Shown piece by piece: positions 49,629-59,400 of a stretch of 64,000 nt of DNA. Under the pieces are notes generated by a model, which had not been told where the DNA came from, did no database searches, and saw only the letters and a list, made by a program, of their open reading frames with translations. Source of the DNA: Nostocoides sp. (GTDB taxonomy: Bacteria; Actinomycetota; Actinomycetes; Actinomycetales; Dermatophilaceae); assembly GCA_016716625.1 (NCBI GenBank), contig JADJVJ010000006.1, forward strand, positions 496,001-560,000, written 5' to 3'. The stretch's first letter is position 1; each line of letters begins with the position of its first letter. The position numbers and the translations under genes were made by a program.

Positions 49629-51062
49629 TCAGAGGGCGGCGATGATGTCCTCGACCCGGGCCTTGGCGTCCCCGAAGAGCATCTGCGTGTTGTCCTTGAA
49701 GAACAACGGGTTCTGCACCCCGGCATACCCCGTCGCCATCGACCGCTTGAACACGACGACGTCCTTGGCCTCCCAGACGTGCAGCACGGGCATCCCGGCG
49801 ATCGGAGAGCCCGGGTCATCCATGGCCGCGGGGTTTACCGTGTCGTTCGCGCCGATGACGAGGACGACATCGGTGTCTCCCAAGTCGTCGTTGATCTCGT
49901 CCATCTCCAGAACGATGTCATAGGGCACCTTGGCCTCGGCAAGGAGCACGTTCATATGCCCCGGCAGCCGTCCAGCCACCGGGTGGATGCCGAACCGGAC
50001 CTTGACATTGCGTTCACGCAGCCGCCGAGTGAGCTCGGCTACGGCATGCTGCGCTTGCGCGGTCGCCATACCGTAGCCGGGGGTGATGACGACGGTCCGG
50101 GCCTCGCCGAGCAGGGCGGCCGCCCCCTCCGCGGTGACCTCGCGGTGCTCGCCGTGATCGGCGTCGCCACTGGCCACGGTCCCGGCCTCGACCCCGAACC
50201 CGCCGGCGATGACCGAGATGAAGGACCGGTTCATCGCCCGGCACATGATGTACGACAGGTACGCACCCGAGGACCCGACGAGCGCCCCGGTGATGATGAG
50301 CAGGTCGTTGTTGAGCAGGAAGCCGGCAGCCGCCGCGGCCCAGCCCGAATAGCTGTTGAGCATGGAGACGACCACGGGCATGTCGCCGCCGCCGATGGAG
50401 GCCACCAGGTGCCAGCCGAGGAAGAGCGCGAGCAGGGTCATCAACCCGAGGAGGGTCTGCCGCAGGACCATCTGGTCGTGCGGCACCAGGACATAGACCA
50501 CGGTCATAACGACGAACGCGACGATGATGCCGAGGTTGACCGCGTTGTGCGCCGGCAACATCATCGGGGCGCTCTTGATCTTCGCCGAGAGCTTGAGGTA
50601 CGCGACGATCGATCCGGTGAGGGTCACCGCACCGATGAAGACCCCGACGAAGACCTCGACGTCGTGGATCGCCGGATACGCCGCCACCTCATAGGAGCTG
50701 TTCCAGCCGACGAGGACCGCCGCGAGCCCGACGAAACTGTGCAGCATGGCGATGAGTTCGGGCATCTGGGTCATCTCGACCCGGCGGGCCACGGTGACCC
50801 CGATGAGGGCAGCGACGATCATCGCCGGCGCGATCCAGGTGAGCCCACCCCACCCGGACTCCCGCCCGACGGCCACGCCCCCGGCCTCCTGGCCGACGGT
50901 TGCCCCGATGATGGTGGCGATAAGGGCGATGGTCATCCCGGCGATGCCGTAGCGGTTGCCCATCCGGGCGGTCTCATGCTTGGAGAGACCCGACAGGGCG
51001 AGGATGAAGAGCAGACCCGCGACGATGTACGCCCCTTGGACGAGGGTGAAGGGGATGTTCAT
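49629..51062 (-). CDS. pntB: NAD(P) transhydrogenase subunit beta
   Basis: A 477-residue beta subunit of the proton-translocating transhydrogenase. About eight or nine TM helices occupy residues 1-270; the NADP(H)-binding domain III follows, with GYGMATAQAQHAV (about 324), PVAGRLPGHMNVLLAEA (about 350), VIGANDTVNPAA (about 400) and SMATGYAGVQNPLF (about 435). It makes NADPH from NADH using the proton gradient. ATG 51062 overlaps the pntA stop by 4 bases. Confidence 0.95.
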   Translation of the reverse strand: MNIPFTLVQGAYIVAGLLFILALSGLSKHETARMGNRYGIAGMTIALIATIIGATVGQEAGGVAVGRESGWGGLTWIAPAMIVAALIGVTVARRVEMTQMPELIAMLHSFVGLAAVLVGWNSSYEVAAYPAIHDVEVFVGVFIGAVTLTGSIVAYLKLSAKIKSAPMMLPAHNAVNLGIIVAFVVMTVVYVLVPHDQMVLRQTLLGLMTLLALFLGWHLVASIGGGDMPVVVSMLNSYSGWAAAAAGFLLNNDLLIITGALVGSSGAYLSYIMCRAMNRSFISVIAGGFGVEAGTVASGDADHGEHREVTAEGAAALLGEARTVVITPGYGMATAQAQHAVAELTRRLRERNVKVRFGIHPVAGRLPGHMNVLLAEAKVPYDIVLEMDEINDDLGDTDVVLVIGANDTVNPAAMDDPGSPIAGMPVLHVWEAKDVVVFKRSMATGYAGVQNPLFFKDNTQMLFGDAKARVEDIIAAL

Positions 51063-52600
51063 CGGGCCGCGTCCTCCCTCTTGAACATGTCGAGCATTCG
51101 GTCGGTGACAGTGAAGCCACCGAAGACGTTGATGCTCGCCACGAGCACTCCGAGGACGGCGAGGATGGACACCCACAGGTTGCCGTGGCCGACCTGGAGG
51201 AGGGCGCCGACGACGATGATCCCGCTGATCGCGTTGGTCACCGACATGAGCGGGGTATGCAGGGCGTGGTGGACGTTGCCGATGACATAGAACCCGATGA
51301 CCACCGAGAGCATGAACACCATGAAGTGCCCGAGGAACGGCACCGGGGAGAACGCTGAGATCAGCAGGAACAACACCGCCACCCCGACGATCAGCGCGAA
51401 CCGCTTGCCCTGCGACATCGGCGGCTTCACCGGCTTGGGCTCAGCGACGGCAACCGGCGCCGCCGCCGGCGCGGCCGAGACCTGCACCGCAGGCGGCGGC
51501 CAGAGCACCTCACCCTCCCGGACCACGGTCATCCCGCGCTGGACCACGTCCTCCATATCGAGGGTGAGGGCGCCGTCCTTGGCCGGGGTGAGCAGCTTGA
51601 GGAGGTTGACCAGGTTCTGCCCGAAGAGCTGCGAGGCCTGGGTCGGCAGGCGACCCGGGAGGTCGGTGTAGCCGAGGATGGTGACCCCGTTGGCCGTGAC
51701 CACCCGCTGGCCGGCCACCGATCCGGCGACGTTGCCGCCGTTGCTCGCGGCCATGTCGACGACGACGGACCCGGGCTTCATCGAGGCCACCATCTCCTCG
51801 GTGAGCAGCCGTGGGGCCGGGCGACCGGGGATGAGCGCGGTGGTGATGACGATGTCGACGTCCTTGGCCTGCGCGGCGTAGAGCTCGGCGGCCTTGCGGT
51901 TGAAGTCCTCCCCGGTCTCCTTGGCGTAGCCGTCTGCAGACGGTCCGGTGTCCTCCACGTCGATCCGCAGGAAGTCGGCCCCCATGGACTCGACCTGCTC
52001 GGCCACCTCGGGCCGGGCGTCGAAGGCGCGCACGATGGCGCCGAGTGAGCTTGCCGTGCCGATTGCGGCGAGTCCGGCGACCCCGGCACCGACCACGAGC
52101 ACCTTGGCCGGCGGCACCTTCCCGGCGGCCGTGACCTGACCGGTGAAGAAGGAGCCGAACTCGTGGGCGGCCTCCACCACCGCCCGGTAACCACCGATGT
52201 TGGCCATCGAGGACAGCACATCCAACGCCTGGGCCCTGGAGATCCGAGGCACGGCATCCATCGCCAGAGCGGTCACCCCACGTTCGGCGAGGGCCTCGAC
52301 AAGTTCAGGGTTGAGCGCCGGGGCGAGCAGGGAGATGACGGTCTGGCCACGGCTCAGCCGGTCGAGTTCGGCCGCCGACGGCGCGTTGATCTTGAGGAGA
52401 ACATCGCACTGCCACACGGCCGTATCGACGATGTCAGCCCCTGCGCCGCGGTAGGCCTCGTCGTCGAAGCTCGCGAGCGCACCCGCGCCGGACTCGACGA
52501 ACACGGCATACCCGAGCCCACGCAGTTGCTCGACGGTCTTGGGAGTGGCGGCGACACGGCGCTCGCCGGGGGACGACTCCTTGGGGACTCCGATGCGCAC
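51059..52600 (-). CDS. pntA: NAD(P) transhydrogenase subunit alpha
   Basis: A 513-residue alpha subunit in the one-piece (Escherichia coli-like) form. Domain I (about 1-370) has MRIGVPKESSPGERRVAATP, the NAD-binding VLVVGAGVAGLAAIGTA (about 165-181) and PGRPAPRLL; domain II membrane helices fill residues 400-500. Many actinobacteria split alpha into PntAa and PntAb; here the two are fused. Heads the pntAB operon. Confidence 0.95.
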   Translation of the reverse strand: MRIGVPKESSPGERRVAATPKTVEQLRGLGYAVFVESGAGALASFDDEAYRGAGADIVDTAVWQCDVLLKINAPSAAELDRLSRGQTVISLLAPALNPELVEALAERGVTALAMDAVPRISRAQALDVLSSMANIGGYRAVVEAAHEFGSFFTGQVTAAGKVPPAKVLVVGAGVAGLAAIGTASSLGAIVRAFDARPEVAEQVESMGADFLRIDVEDTGPSADGYAKETGEDFNRKAAELYAAQAKDVDIVITTALIPGRPAPRLLTEEMVASMKPGSVVVDMAASNGGNVAGSVAGQRVVTANGVTILGYTDLPGRLPTQASQLFGQNLVNLLKLLTPAKDGALTLDMEDVVQRGMTVVREGEVLWPPPAVQVSAAPAAAPVAVAEPKPVKPPMSQGKRFALIVGVAVLFLLISAFSPVPFLGHFMVFMLSVVIGFYVIGNVHHALHTPLMSVTNAISGIIVVGALLQVGHGNLWVSILAVLGVLVASINVFGGFTVTDRMLDMFKREDAAR

Positions 52601-52686
52601 AGGCGCACTCCTCTCACAGCACGAGCGACATAGACGAACCTATCGGGTATGCCGTGCCCGGTCACCTTTGGTGTGAGGAGACCGAC

Positions 52687-52726
52687 GCCGCCGGGCTCCG
52701 GTGCTGCTCCGGGGCCCGACGGCGGC
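52687..52726 (-). terminator. Hairpin downstream of narK
   Basis: GGGCTCCGG (52693-52701) pairs with CCGGGGCCC (52709-52717) and outer GCCGCC with GGCGGC across a 3-base bulge. It lies 18 bases beyond the narK stop and upstream of pntA, and probably ends the narK transcript. Confidence 0.6.
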
Positions 52727-52743
52727 GGCACACCGCCTTCTCG

Positions 52744-54138
52744 TCAGCTCTTCTTGGGGGCTCCGGGACGCGCGTAGCGCATCCACGTCAGGGCGATGCA
52801 GAACACGCACCACACCACACCGATCCAGTAGAACGGCACGGCGCCGAGCGTGGTGAGACCGATTCCGAAGAGGAACGGTCCGAACGCCGCGATGGCTCCG
52901 GTCCAGCCGATGACGCCACCGGCCTGACGCCGCTCGAAGATCATCGGCATCTGCTTGAACGTCGAGGCGTTACCGATGCCGGCGAAGAGGAAGATCGCGA
53001 GCATGCCCCAGAGGAACCGGCTGAAGCCTCCCTGGAGCGCGGCAGCCGACGAGGTGTCCGGGGTCAGCGCAGGGATGGTGTAGAGGATCGATCCGAGGAT
53101 GCCCACGCCGGAGACGAGCGTCCAGACGGCGCCCCCGAGCTTGTCGGTGAGAGGTGCGAACGCGAACCGGGCGACGGCACCCACGAGCGGGCCGAGGAAG
53201 ACGTACTTCACCGCCTCGGGCACGACATACCCGGCAACGAGCACCTTGGCCGTTGCTCCACTGCCGGTGACGATCTCGGCGTTGCCCGCACCGTAGAGGT
53301 TGATCATGAGCAGACCGAACTGGGCGGACAGGCCGGAGAACGTCCCGAAGGTCATGATGTAGAGGACGGTCATCCACCAGGTGTCCTGGTTCTTGAAGAT
53401 GTCGAACTGCTGCGTGATGTTGGCCTTGACCGGCACCGACTTGAGCATCGTCCACGCCAGCGCCGCACCGACGACCATGAGGGGGATCCAGACGAAAGCA
53501 GCGTTCTGGTACCAGACGGTCTGGTCCGGCTTGCCCGGGAACTTCATCTGCTGGCTGCCGCCGAAGACCGCCAGCCCACCGAGCGCGATGAGGTACGGGG
53601 TAAGCAACTGAACGATGGAGACCCCGAGGTTGCCCAGGCCCGCTTGGATGCCGAGCGCCGTGCCCTGCTTGGAGCGGGGGAAGAAGTACGAGGTCGAGGG
53701 CATGAACCCGGAGAAGGCGCCACCACCGATGCCGGCGAGGAACGCCAGCACCATGAGCTCCCAGTAGGGGGCCGTCGGCGACATGACACGCACGCCCCAG
53801 CCGAGGGTGGAGGCGATGAGGAGCAGGGTGGTCAGCGAGACCATCTTGCGGGTGCCCATGATGGGTGGCAGCACCATCCAGACGAGCCGGAAGAGGCCCG
53901 CGGCGAGGCCGGGCATGGCCGCCATCCAATAGAGCTGGCTCTTGGTGAAGGTGTACCCGAGGGCGGTGAGCTTGGGGATGATCGCGCTCGGGAGGAACCA
54001 CGCGATGAAGGCCAGGGTGAGGCAGAAGGTCGTGATCCAGAGGGTCTTCCAGGCGAGTTTGCTGTCCCAGGAGGGAGCCTCGGGGTCCCAAGCCTCCAGC
54101 CACTCACCCTTTCGAGCGGGAGCGGGTGCTGTGGTCAT
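52744..54138 (-). CDS. narK: Nitrate/nitrite transporter NarK, E. coli NarK type
   Basis: A 464-residue MFS nitrate/nitrite porter with 12 TM helices. The nitrate signature GIQAGLGNLGVSIVQL (about 160-175) and a second glycine-rich signature, IGWTGAIAAFGPFLFG near 410, are intact, as is FxPxSxxG-type helix 1. Sequence flow is like E. coli NarK, typically a nitrate/nitrite antiporter. GGAGA lies eight bases upstream of ATG 54138. Second gene after narK2 (39-bp spacer), so one leftward transcript. Confidence 0.9.
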   Translation of the reverse strand: MTTAPAPARKGEWLEAWDPEAPSWDSKLAWKTLWITTFCLTLAFIAWFLPSAIIPKLTALGYTFTKSQLYWMAAMPGLAAGLFRLVWMVLPPIMGTRKMVSLTTLLLIASTLGWGVRVMSPTAPYWELMVLAFLAGIGGGAFSGFMPSTSYFFPRSKQGTALGIQAGLGNLGVSIVQLLTPYLIALGGLAVFGGSQQMKFPGKPDQTVWYQNAAFVWIPLMVVGAALAWTMLKSVPVKANITQQFDIFKNQDTWWMTVLYIMTFGTFSGLSAQFGLLMINLYGAGNAEIVTGSGATAKVLVAGYVVPEAVKYVFLGPLVGAVARFAFAPLTDKLGGAVWTLVSGVGILGSILYTIPALTPDTSSAAALQGGFSRFLWGMLAIFLFAGIGNASTFKQMPMIFERRQAGGVIGWTGAIAAFGPFLFGIGLTTLGAVPFYWIGVVWCVFCIALTWMRYARPGAPKKS

Positions 54139-54177
54139 GTTCGTTTCTCCTTGTATGCCGTGCGGCTGGGTGAGAGG

Positions 54178-55533
54178 TCAGTTGACTGCCGTGGCGGCGG
54201 CAGGTGTGGGTGACTCGAGGTGACGAGCCAGATCGGGGCTGCCCTGGTGGAGCATGTGCACGACCGTCCAGTGCATCCAGAGAGCGCAGCCGACGACGAG
54301 CAGGAAGAGCACGAAGAAGGTGCTCGTCGGGAACCCGCTCCACTGCTTGGTGTAGGCGAACAGTGGGGGCAGGAAGAACCCGCCGAGGCCACCGAGCATC
54401 CCGACCAGGCCGCCGACTGAGCCGACGTTGTCCGGGAAGTACTCCGGGATGTGCTTGTAGACCGCGGCCTTGCCGATGCCCATGGCGCAGCCGAGGAGGA
54501 AAACCAGGATGGCGAACGGGACCAGCCCCAGGGAGTAGGCCAGGTGGTCCGAGGAGTGGCCGTCGGCGTGCTGGATGACGATGTGCCCGTTGGGCATCAT
54601 CAGGATGCCGGTGGTGAGCATCATCGCCCCGAACGTCCAGTACATGACCCGGCGGGCGCCGAAGCGGTCACTGATCGTGCCGCCGAGTGGGCGCAGCAGC
54701 GAGGCCGGAAAGATGAAGGTCGCGGTGAGCAAGGCCGCCGTCTTCAGCGGGACGTCGAAGTTGTCGACGTAGTACTTGGGCAGCCAGGCCGAGAGTGCCA
54801 CGTAGGCCCCGAAGACGGCGACGTAGTAGAGGCTGAACCGCCACACCCGAACGTGCTTGAGCGGGACGAGCATCTCGGAAAAGGGCTTGCCCGCGCCAGC
54901 GACCTTGTCCCTGCGGGGGACGACAAGGAAGGTCAGCACCGCGGTCGCGACGAGGGCGATCGTGTAGATGGCGGGGAAGATGCGCCATCCGGTCGGGAAG
55001 AAGCCGGAGGCTGCGGCGCCCCCGCCGACGACGAGCCCGGGCGCGAGGACCACGAGGAGCTTGGTGACCGAGGCCCCCACGTTGCCGGCACCGAAGAGTC
55101 CGAGGGCGAAGCCTTGGCGCTCACGCGGGGTCCACGCCGAGTTCCAGGCAATACCGACGGAGAACAGGTTGCCCGCGAAACCGACGAGGAAGGCGAGGAT
55201 GAGCAGGCTGCCATAGGTACCCGCGTGGGTGAGGAAGAAGCAGGGGATCGCGGTGAGCAGGAGCATGGCGATCGTGACCTTGCGTCCGCCGATCCGGTCG
55301 GTGAGCATGCCTGCGGGGAGGCGCCACATCGAGCCGTTGAGGACGGCGACGGCCGAGACCCAAGAGAGCTCGACGTCGCTGAGACCCAGTTCCTTTTGGA
55401 TCGGCACCCCGAGGACACCGAACATGAGCCACACGGCGAACATGAGGGTGAAGGCGAGGGTCGACATCCACAGGACGCGGGTGGCCCCGCGGCGATCCTC
55501 GGTGAGAGCGGGAGCGGCCGAGTGGGCGCTCAT
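54178..55533 (-). CDS. Nitrate/nitrite transporter NarK (second, NasA/NarK1-like)
   Basis: A 451-residue MFS porter distinct from the neighbouring NarK. GLFGAGNVGASVTKLLVV (about 140-157) and GMLGGLGGFFLPPLFAY (about 395-411) are nitrate-signature segments; MWRLPAGMLTDRIGGRK is the MFS motif A region. It resembles the NarK1/NasA group, often a nitrate-proton symporter. ATG 55533 has GGAGG five bases upstream, better than ATG 55545. Tandem NarK1-NarK2 proteins are known to be fused in Paracoccus; here they are separate adjacent genes. Confidence 0.88.
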   Translation of the reverse strand: MSAHSAAPALTEDRRGATRVLWMSTLAFTLMFAVWLMFGVLGVPIQKELGLSDVELSWVSAVAVLNGSMWRLPAGMLTDRIGGRKVTIAMLLLTAIPCFFLTHAGTYGSLLILAFLVGFAGNLFSVGIAWNSAWTPRERQGFALGLFGAGNVGASVTKLLVVLAPGLVVGGGAAASGFFPTGWRIFPAIYTIALVATAVLTFLVVPRRDKVAGAGKPFSEMLVPLKHVRVWRFSLYYVAVFGAYVALSAWLPKYYVDNFDVPLKTAALLTATFIFPASLLRPLGGTISDRFGARRVMYWTFGAMMLTTGILMMPNGHIVIQHADGHSSDHLAYSLGLVPFAILVFLLGCAMGIGKAAVYKHIPEYFPDNVGSVGGLVGMLGGLGGFFLPPLFAYTKQWSGFPTSTFFVLFLLVVGCALWMHWTVVHMLHQGSPDLARHLESPTPAAATAVN

Positions 55534-55611
55534 GAGAGCCTCCATTTAGATGACTGAAGTCCTTTTTATTGTCGAAGGCACGCTACACCCACTCCGACAC
55601 ATCCCGGCAAC

Positions 55612-55708
55612 TGAGGCAAGCCTCACTTCGAGTGAGCACGAAGTGAGGCTGTGGTTGGCGGCGTTGACGCGGATGCGATATAACGGAGTAACTCACTTAA
55701 TTTGGAGT
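55612..55708. promoter_or_regulatory. narK/nar-regulator divergent operator and promoter
   Basis: The 184-bp gap between narK2 and the regulator has TGAGGC-AA-GCCTCA (55612-55625) overlapping a perfect 12-bp inverted repeat AGCCTCACTTCG (55619-55630)/CGAAGTGAGGCT (55639-55650). The heptamer CTCACTT recurs at 55692-55698. A rightward promoter TTGGCG (55655-55660)-18 bp-TATAAC (55679-55684) follows. The site probably binds the adjacent regulator. Confidence 0.65.
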
Positions 55709-55717
55709 GTCTATCTC

Positions 55718-56464
55718 ATGACAGCGACCATGAACGACCCCGCGAATGATGGCCTGGGCCTACTCACCTCTCCCGTGCGTCGGCTCATCGTCGACACCCT
55801 CGCTAACCGCGGGGCCATGACCGCTGCCGAACTCGGCCAGGCCATCGACCTGCACGCAACGACCGTGCGCTTCCACCTCGACCAGCTCCTCGCGGCGGGC
55901 CTGCTCACCACCCGCTTCCTGAAGTCCCGCGCCGTCGGTCGGCCCCGAAAGCTCTACGACGTGGCCCCGGGAACCCTGCCGGACCCGGAAGCCGGTCCGG
56001 AGTCCCTGAAGTTGCTCACCTCCCTCCTGGCCGACAGCTTCGGCCGATTCGCTGACGGGTCCCCGATCACGCCCGCCGAGGCTGGAGAACGCTGGGCCCG
56101 CGACCACGTCACGGCAGAACCCGTCGCGCCCGCCACCACGCCCGGCCAGTGGCTCGCCAAGGTCGGGCGCATGATCGACGTCCTCACGCAATGGGGATAC
56201 ACCCCCAACCTGCGGACGAGCAACGGGGGACGCACCGCCGAAATCGACCTTGTCCGCTGCCCGTTCCTCGAGCTCGCTCGCACCAACACGTCCGTCGTCT
56301 GCGGCATCCACCGCGGACTGATCGCCGGCTCCATGCGCCAGTTCGGCGAGGAGCACGCCGAGGTGAGTCTGGAGCCGTTCGTCGAACCGCACCGCTGTGT
56401 CGCGCACGTCACCACCCAGATCCCCTTTTCGCCCGCACACCCCACATCCAAGGACCCCTCATGA
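55718..56464 (+). CDS. ArsR-fold transcriptional regulator with Cys cluster (SufR-like)
   Basis: A 248-residue regulator. The N-terminal winged helix (about 10-70: LGLLTSPVRRLIVDTLAN, TAAELGQAIDLHATTVRFHL) is of the ArsR/DeoR type used by SufR-like proteins. The C-terminal sensor half has CPFLELARTNTSVVC (Cys-x13-Cys near 190-205) and a third Cys in PHRCVAH near 231, the pattern of an Fe-S-binding site. It should therefore report oxygen, NO or redox state, fitting control of nitrate respiration. Its stop overlaps narG start by 4 bases, so it is made with the reductase. ATG 55718; ATG 55730 is possible. Confidence 0.8.
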   Translation: MTATMNDPANDGLGLLTSPVRRLIVDTLANRGAMTAAELGQAIDLHATTVRFHLDQLLAAGLLTTRFLKSRAVGRPRKLYDVAPGTLPDPEAGPESLKLLTSLLADSFGRFADGSPITPAEAGERWARDHVTAEPVAPATTPGQWLAKVGRMIDVLTQWGYTPNLRTSNGGRTAEIDLVRCPFLELARTNTSVVCGIHRGLIAGSMRQFGEEHAEVSLEPFVEPHRCVAHVTTQIPFSPAHPTSKDPS

Positions 56465-59400
56465 CCGAGATCGGCTTCGACGGCCCGCTCACCGATGCCC
56501 TCGTCGGCACCCGACGGTTCTTCACCAAGGCCGAGGTGTCCGCCGACAAGCGCACCATGCACGCCAAGGGGGGCCGCAAGGGCGATGCCTTCTATCGCGA
56601 CCGCTGGGCCCACGACAAGGTCGTCCGCTCCACCCATGGCGTGAACTGCACCGGCTCATGCTCATGGAAGGTGTACGTCAAGGACGGGATCATCACCTGG
56701 GAAGCCCAGCAGACCGACTACCCGAGCGCTGGCCCGGACCGTCCCGAGTACGAGCCCCGAGGCTGCCCCCGGGGCGCGGCCTTCAGCTGGTACACCTACT
56801 CCCCCACCCGCGTCCGCTACCCGTATGTCCGCGGCGTCCTGCTCGAGATGTTCCGCGAGGCCCGCGCCCGGCTCGGGGACCCCGTCCTGGCGTGGGCAGA
56901 CGTTGTCGGGGACCCGGCCAAGGCCACGGCATACAAGAGCGCCCGCGGCAAGGGAGGGCTCGTCCGCTCGACCTGGCCCGAGGTCACCGAGATGGTGGCG
57001 GCGGCCTACGTCCACACGGTGAAGACCTTCGGCCCCGACCGGATCGCCGGCTTCTCGCCGATCCCGGCGATGTCCCCGGTCTCCTACGCCTCCGGCGCCC
57101 GCTTCAACGAGCTCATCGGCGCCCCCATGCTCAGCTTCTACGACTGGTATGCCGACCTGCCCAACGCCTCGCCGCAGATGTTCGGCGACCAGACCGACGT
57201 CCCGGAGTCCGGTGACTGGTGGGATGCGGGCTACCTCATCATGTGGGGCTCCAACGTTCCGCTGACCCGCACCCCGGACGCCCACTGGATGACCGAGGCC
57301 CGCTATCGCGGCCAGAAGGTCGTCGCGGTGTCGCCGGACTACGCCGAGAACGTCAAGTTCGCCGACGAGTGGGTGACCACGGCCCCGGGTACCGACGGTG
57401 CGCTCGCCATGGGCATCGGCCACGTGCTGCTCAAGGAGTTCTTCGTCGACTCCGAGACCGACTTCTTCGTCGGCTACAACCGGCAGTTCACCGACCTGCC
57501 CTACCTGGTGACCCTGGAGCGGGCCGAGGATGGCAGCTACCACCCCGGCAAGTACCTGGTCGCCGGCGACTTCGACAATGCCGAACAGTCCTCCGAGAAC
57601 GCCATGTGGAAACCCGCGGTCATTGACGAACGCACCTCCCAGATCGTCATCCCCGGCGGCTCGATCGGGCATCGTTACGGCGATGAGGGTCTCGGCCACT
57701 GGAACCTCGAGCTCGGCGACATCACCCCGCAGCTCAGCCTCTACCACGACAAGTTCAAGGCCGTCGAGGTCTCCCTGCCGCGCTTCGACTCCGCCCATGG
57801 CGCGGTGTCCTACGAACGCCGCGGCGTCCCCGTGCGCAAGGTCGGCGAGCACCTGGTGACCACCGTCCTCGACCTCATGCTCGCCCACTACGGCGTCCAG
57901 CGAGACGGGCTCCCGGGGCAATGGCCGACCGGCTACGACGACGCCTCCGTGCCGGCCACCCCGGCCTGGGCATCCGAGATCTGTGGGGCCCCGGCCGAAC
58001 AGATCATCCGGCTCGCCCGGGAGTGGGGCCGCAATGCCGTCGACACCGGCGGCCGCGGCATGATCCTCATGGGTGCGGGGACCAACCACTGGTACCACTC
58101 CGACCAGATCTACCGCGCGATGCTCGTGCTCACGACGATCACCGGCTGCCAGGGCCGCAACGGTGGCGGCTGGGCGCACTATGTCGGGCAGGAGAAGATC
58201 CGCCCCATCATGGGCTTCCAGCACCTGGCCTTCGCTCTGGACTGGGTGCGCCCGCCGCGGCACATGAACCAGACGGCCTACTGGTACGTCAACACCTCCC
58301 AGTACCGGTACGACACCTTCACCGCCGACGAGATCAACGGTGGGACAGGCGTTTTCGCTGGGCGCGGCACCATGGACCTGCTCGCGCAGTCGGTCCGGCT
58401 GGGCTGGACGCCGTCCTATCCTCAGTTCTCCCGCAGCTCGCTCGCGGTCGCCGACGAGGCCGCCGCCGCCGGCAAACCCACCCCGGCGTATGTCGTCGAG
58501 CAGCTTAAGTCCGGTGACCTCACCTTCGCTGTCGAGGACCCGGAGGCCCCGGAGAACTTCCCTCGGATCCTCGCCCTCTGGCGCGCCAACCTGCTGGGTT
58601 CGAGCGCCAAGGGCAATGAGTACTTCCTCAAGCACCTCCTGGGGACCGACCACGCGGTGAAGGCCACCGAAGCGGTCCCCGAGCACCGGCCGAAGGATGT
58701 CGTATGGCGGGACGAGGCCGGGCGCGGCAAGCTCGACCTGCTGCTCACCCTGGACTTCCGGATGACCTCTTCGACGCTCTTCTCCGACGTGGTCTTGCCG
58801 GCAGCGACCTGGTACGAGAAGCACGACATCAACACCACCGACATGCACCCCTTCGTGCACTCCTTCAACCCGGCGATCGCCCCACCATGGCAATCCAAGA
58901 GCGACTGGGACACCTGGAAGGAGATCGCCAAGAAGTTCTCCGAACTCGCCGCCGACCACCTCGGGACCCGCAAGGACATCGTCGCCAAGCCGCTCTGGCA
59001 CGACACCCCCGAGGCGATGGCGACCATCCACGGCCGGGTCCTGGACTGGCGGGCCGGTGAGTGCGAGCCGGTCCCCGGCAAGACCCTCCCGGTGCTGGTG
59101 GAGGTGGAGCGCGACTACACCGCGATCTACGACAAGATGACGGCCATCGGCCCGCTCCTGGAGCGCGTCGGCATGCTCACCAAAGGCGTGGCCTACACCG
59201 TCCAGCGCGAGCTGGACATCCTCCGTCGACGCCACGGCGTCGTGGCCACCGGGCCAGCCGCCGGGCAGCCCCGGATGGGCACCGACATCGAGGTGGCCGA
59301 CGCGATCATGCACCTCAGCGCGACCTGCAACGGGCACCTGTCGACCCAGGGCTTCAAGACCCTGGAGAAGCGCACCGGAACTCGGCTACACGACCTCGCC

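Noticed and set aside
49542..54213. Long plus-strand frames opposite pntAB and narK
   Set aside because: Shadow frames with low-complexity Asp/Arg/Gly composition; the minus strand carries the real genes.
56662..59337. 891-residue open frame on the minus strand
   Set aside because: Exact antisense shadow of narG, which has clear family motifs; high-GC DNA gives such long frames.
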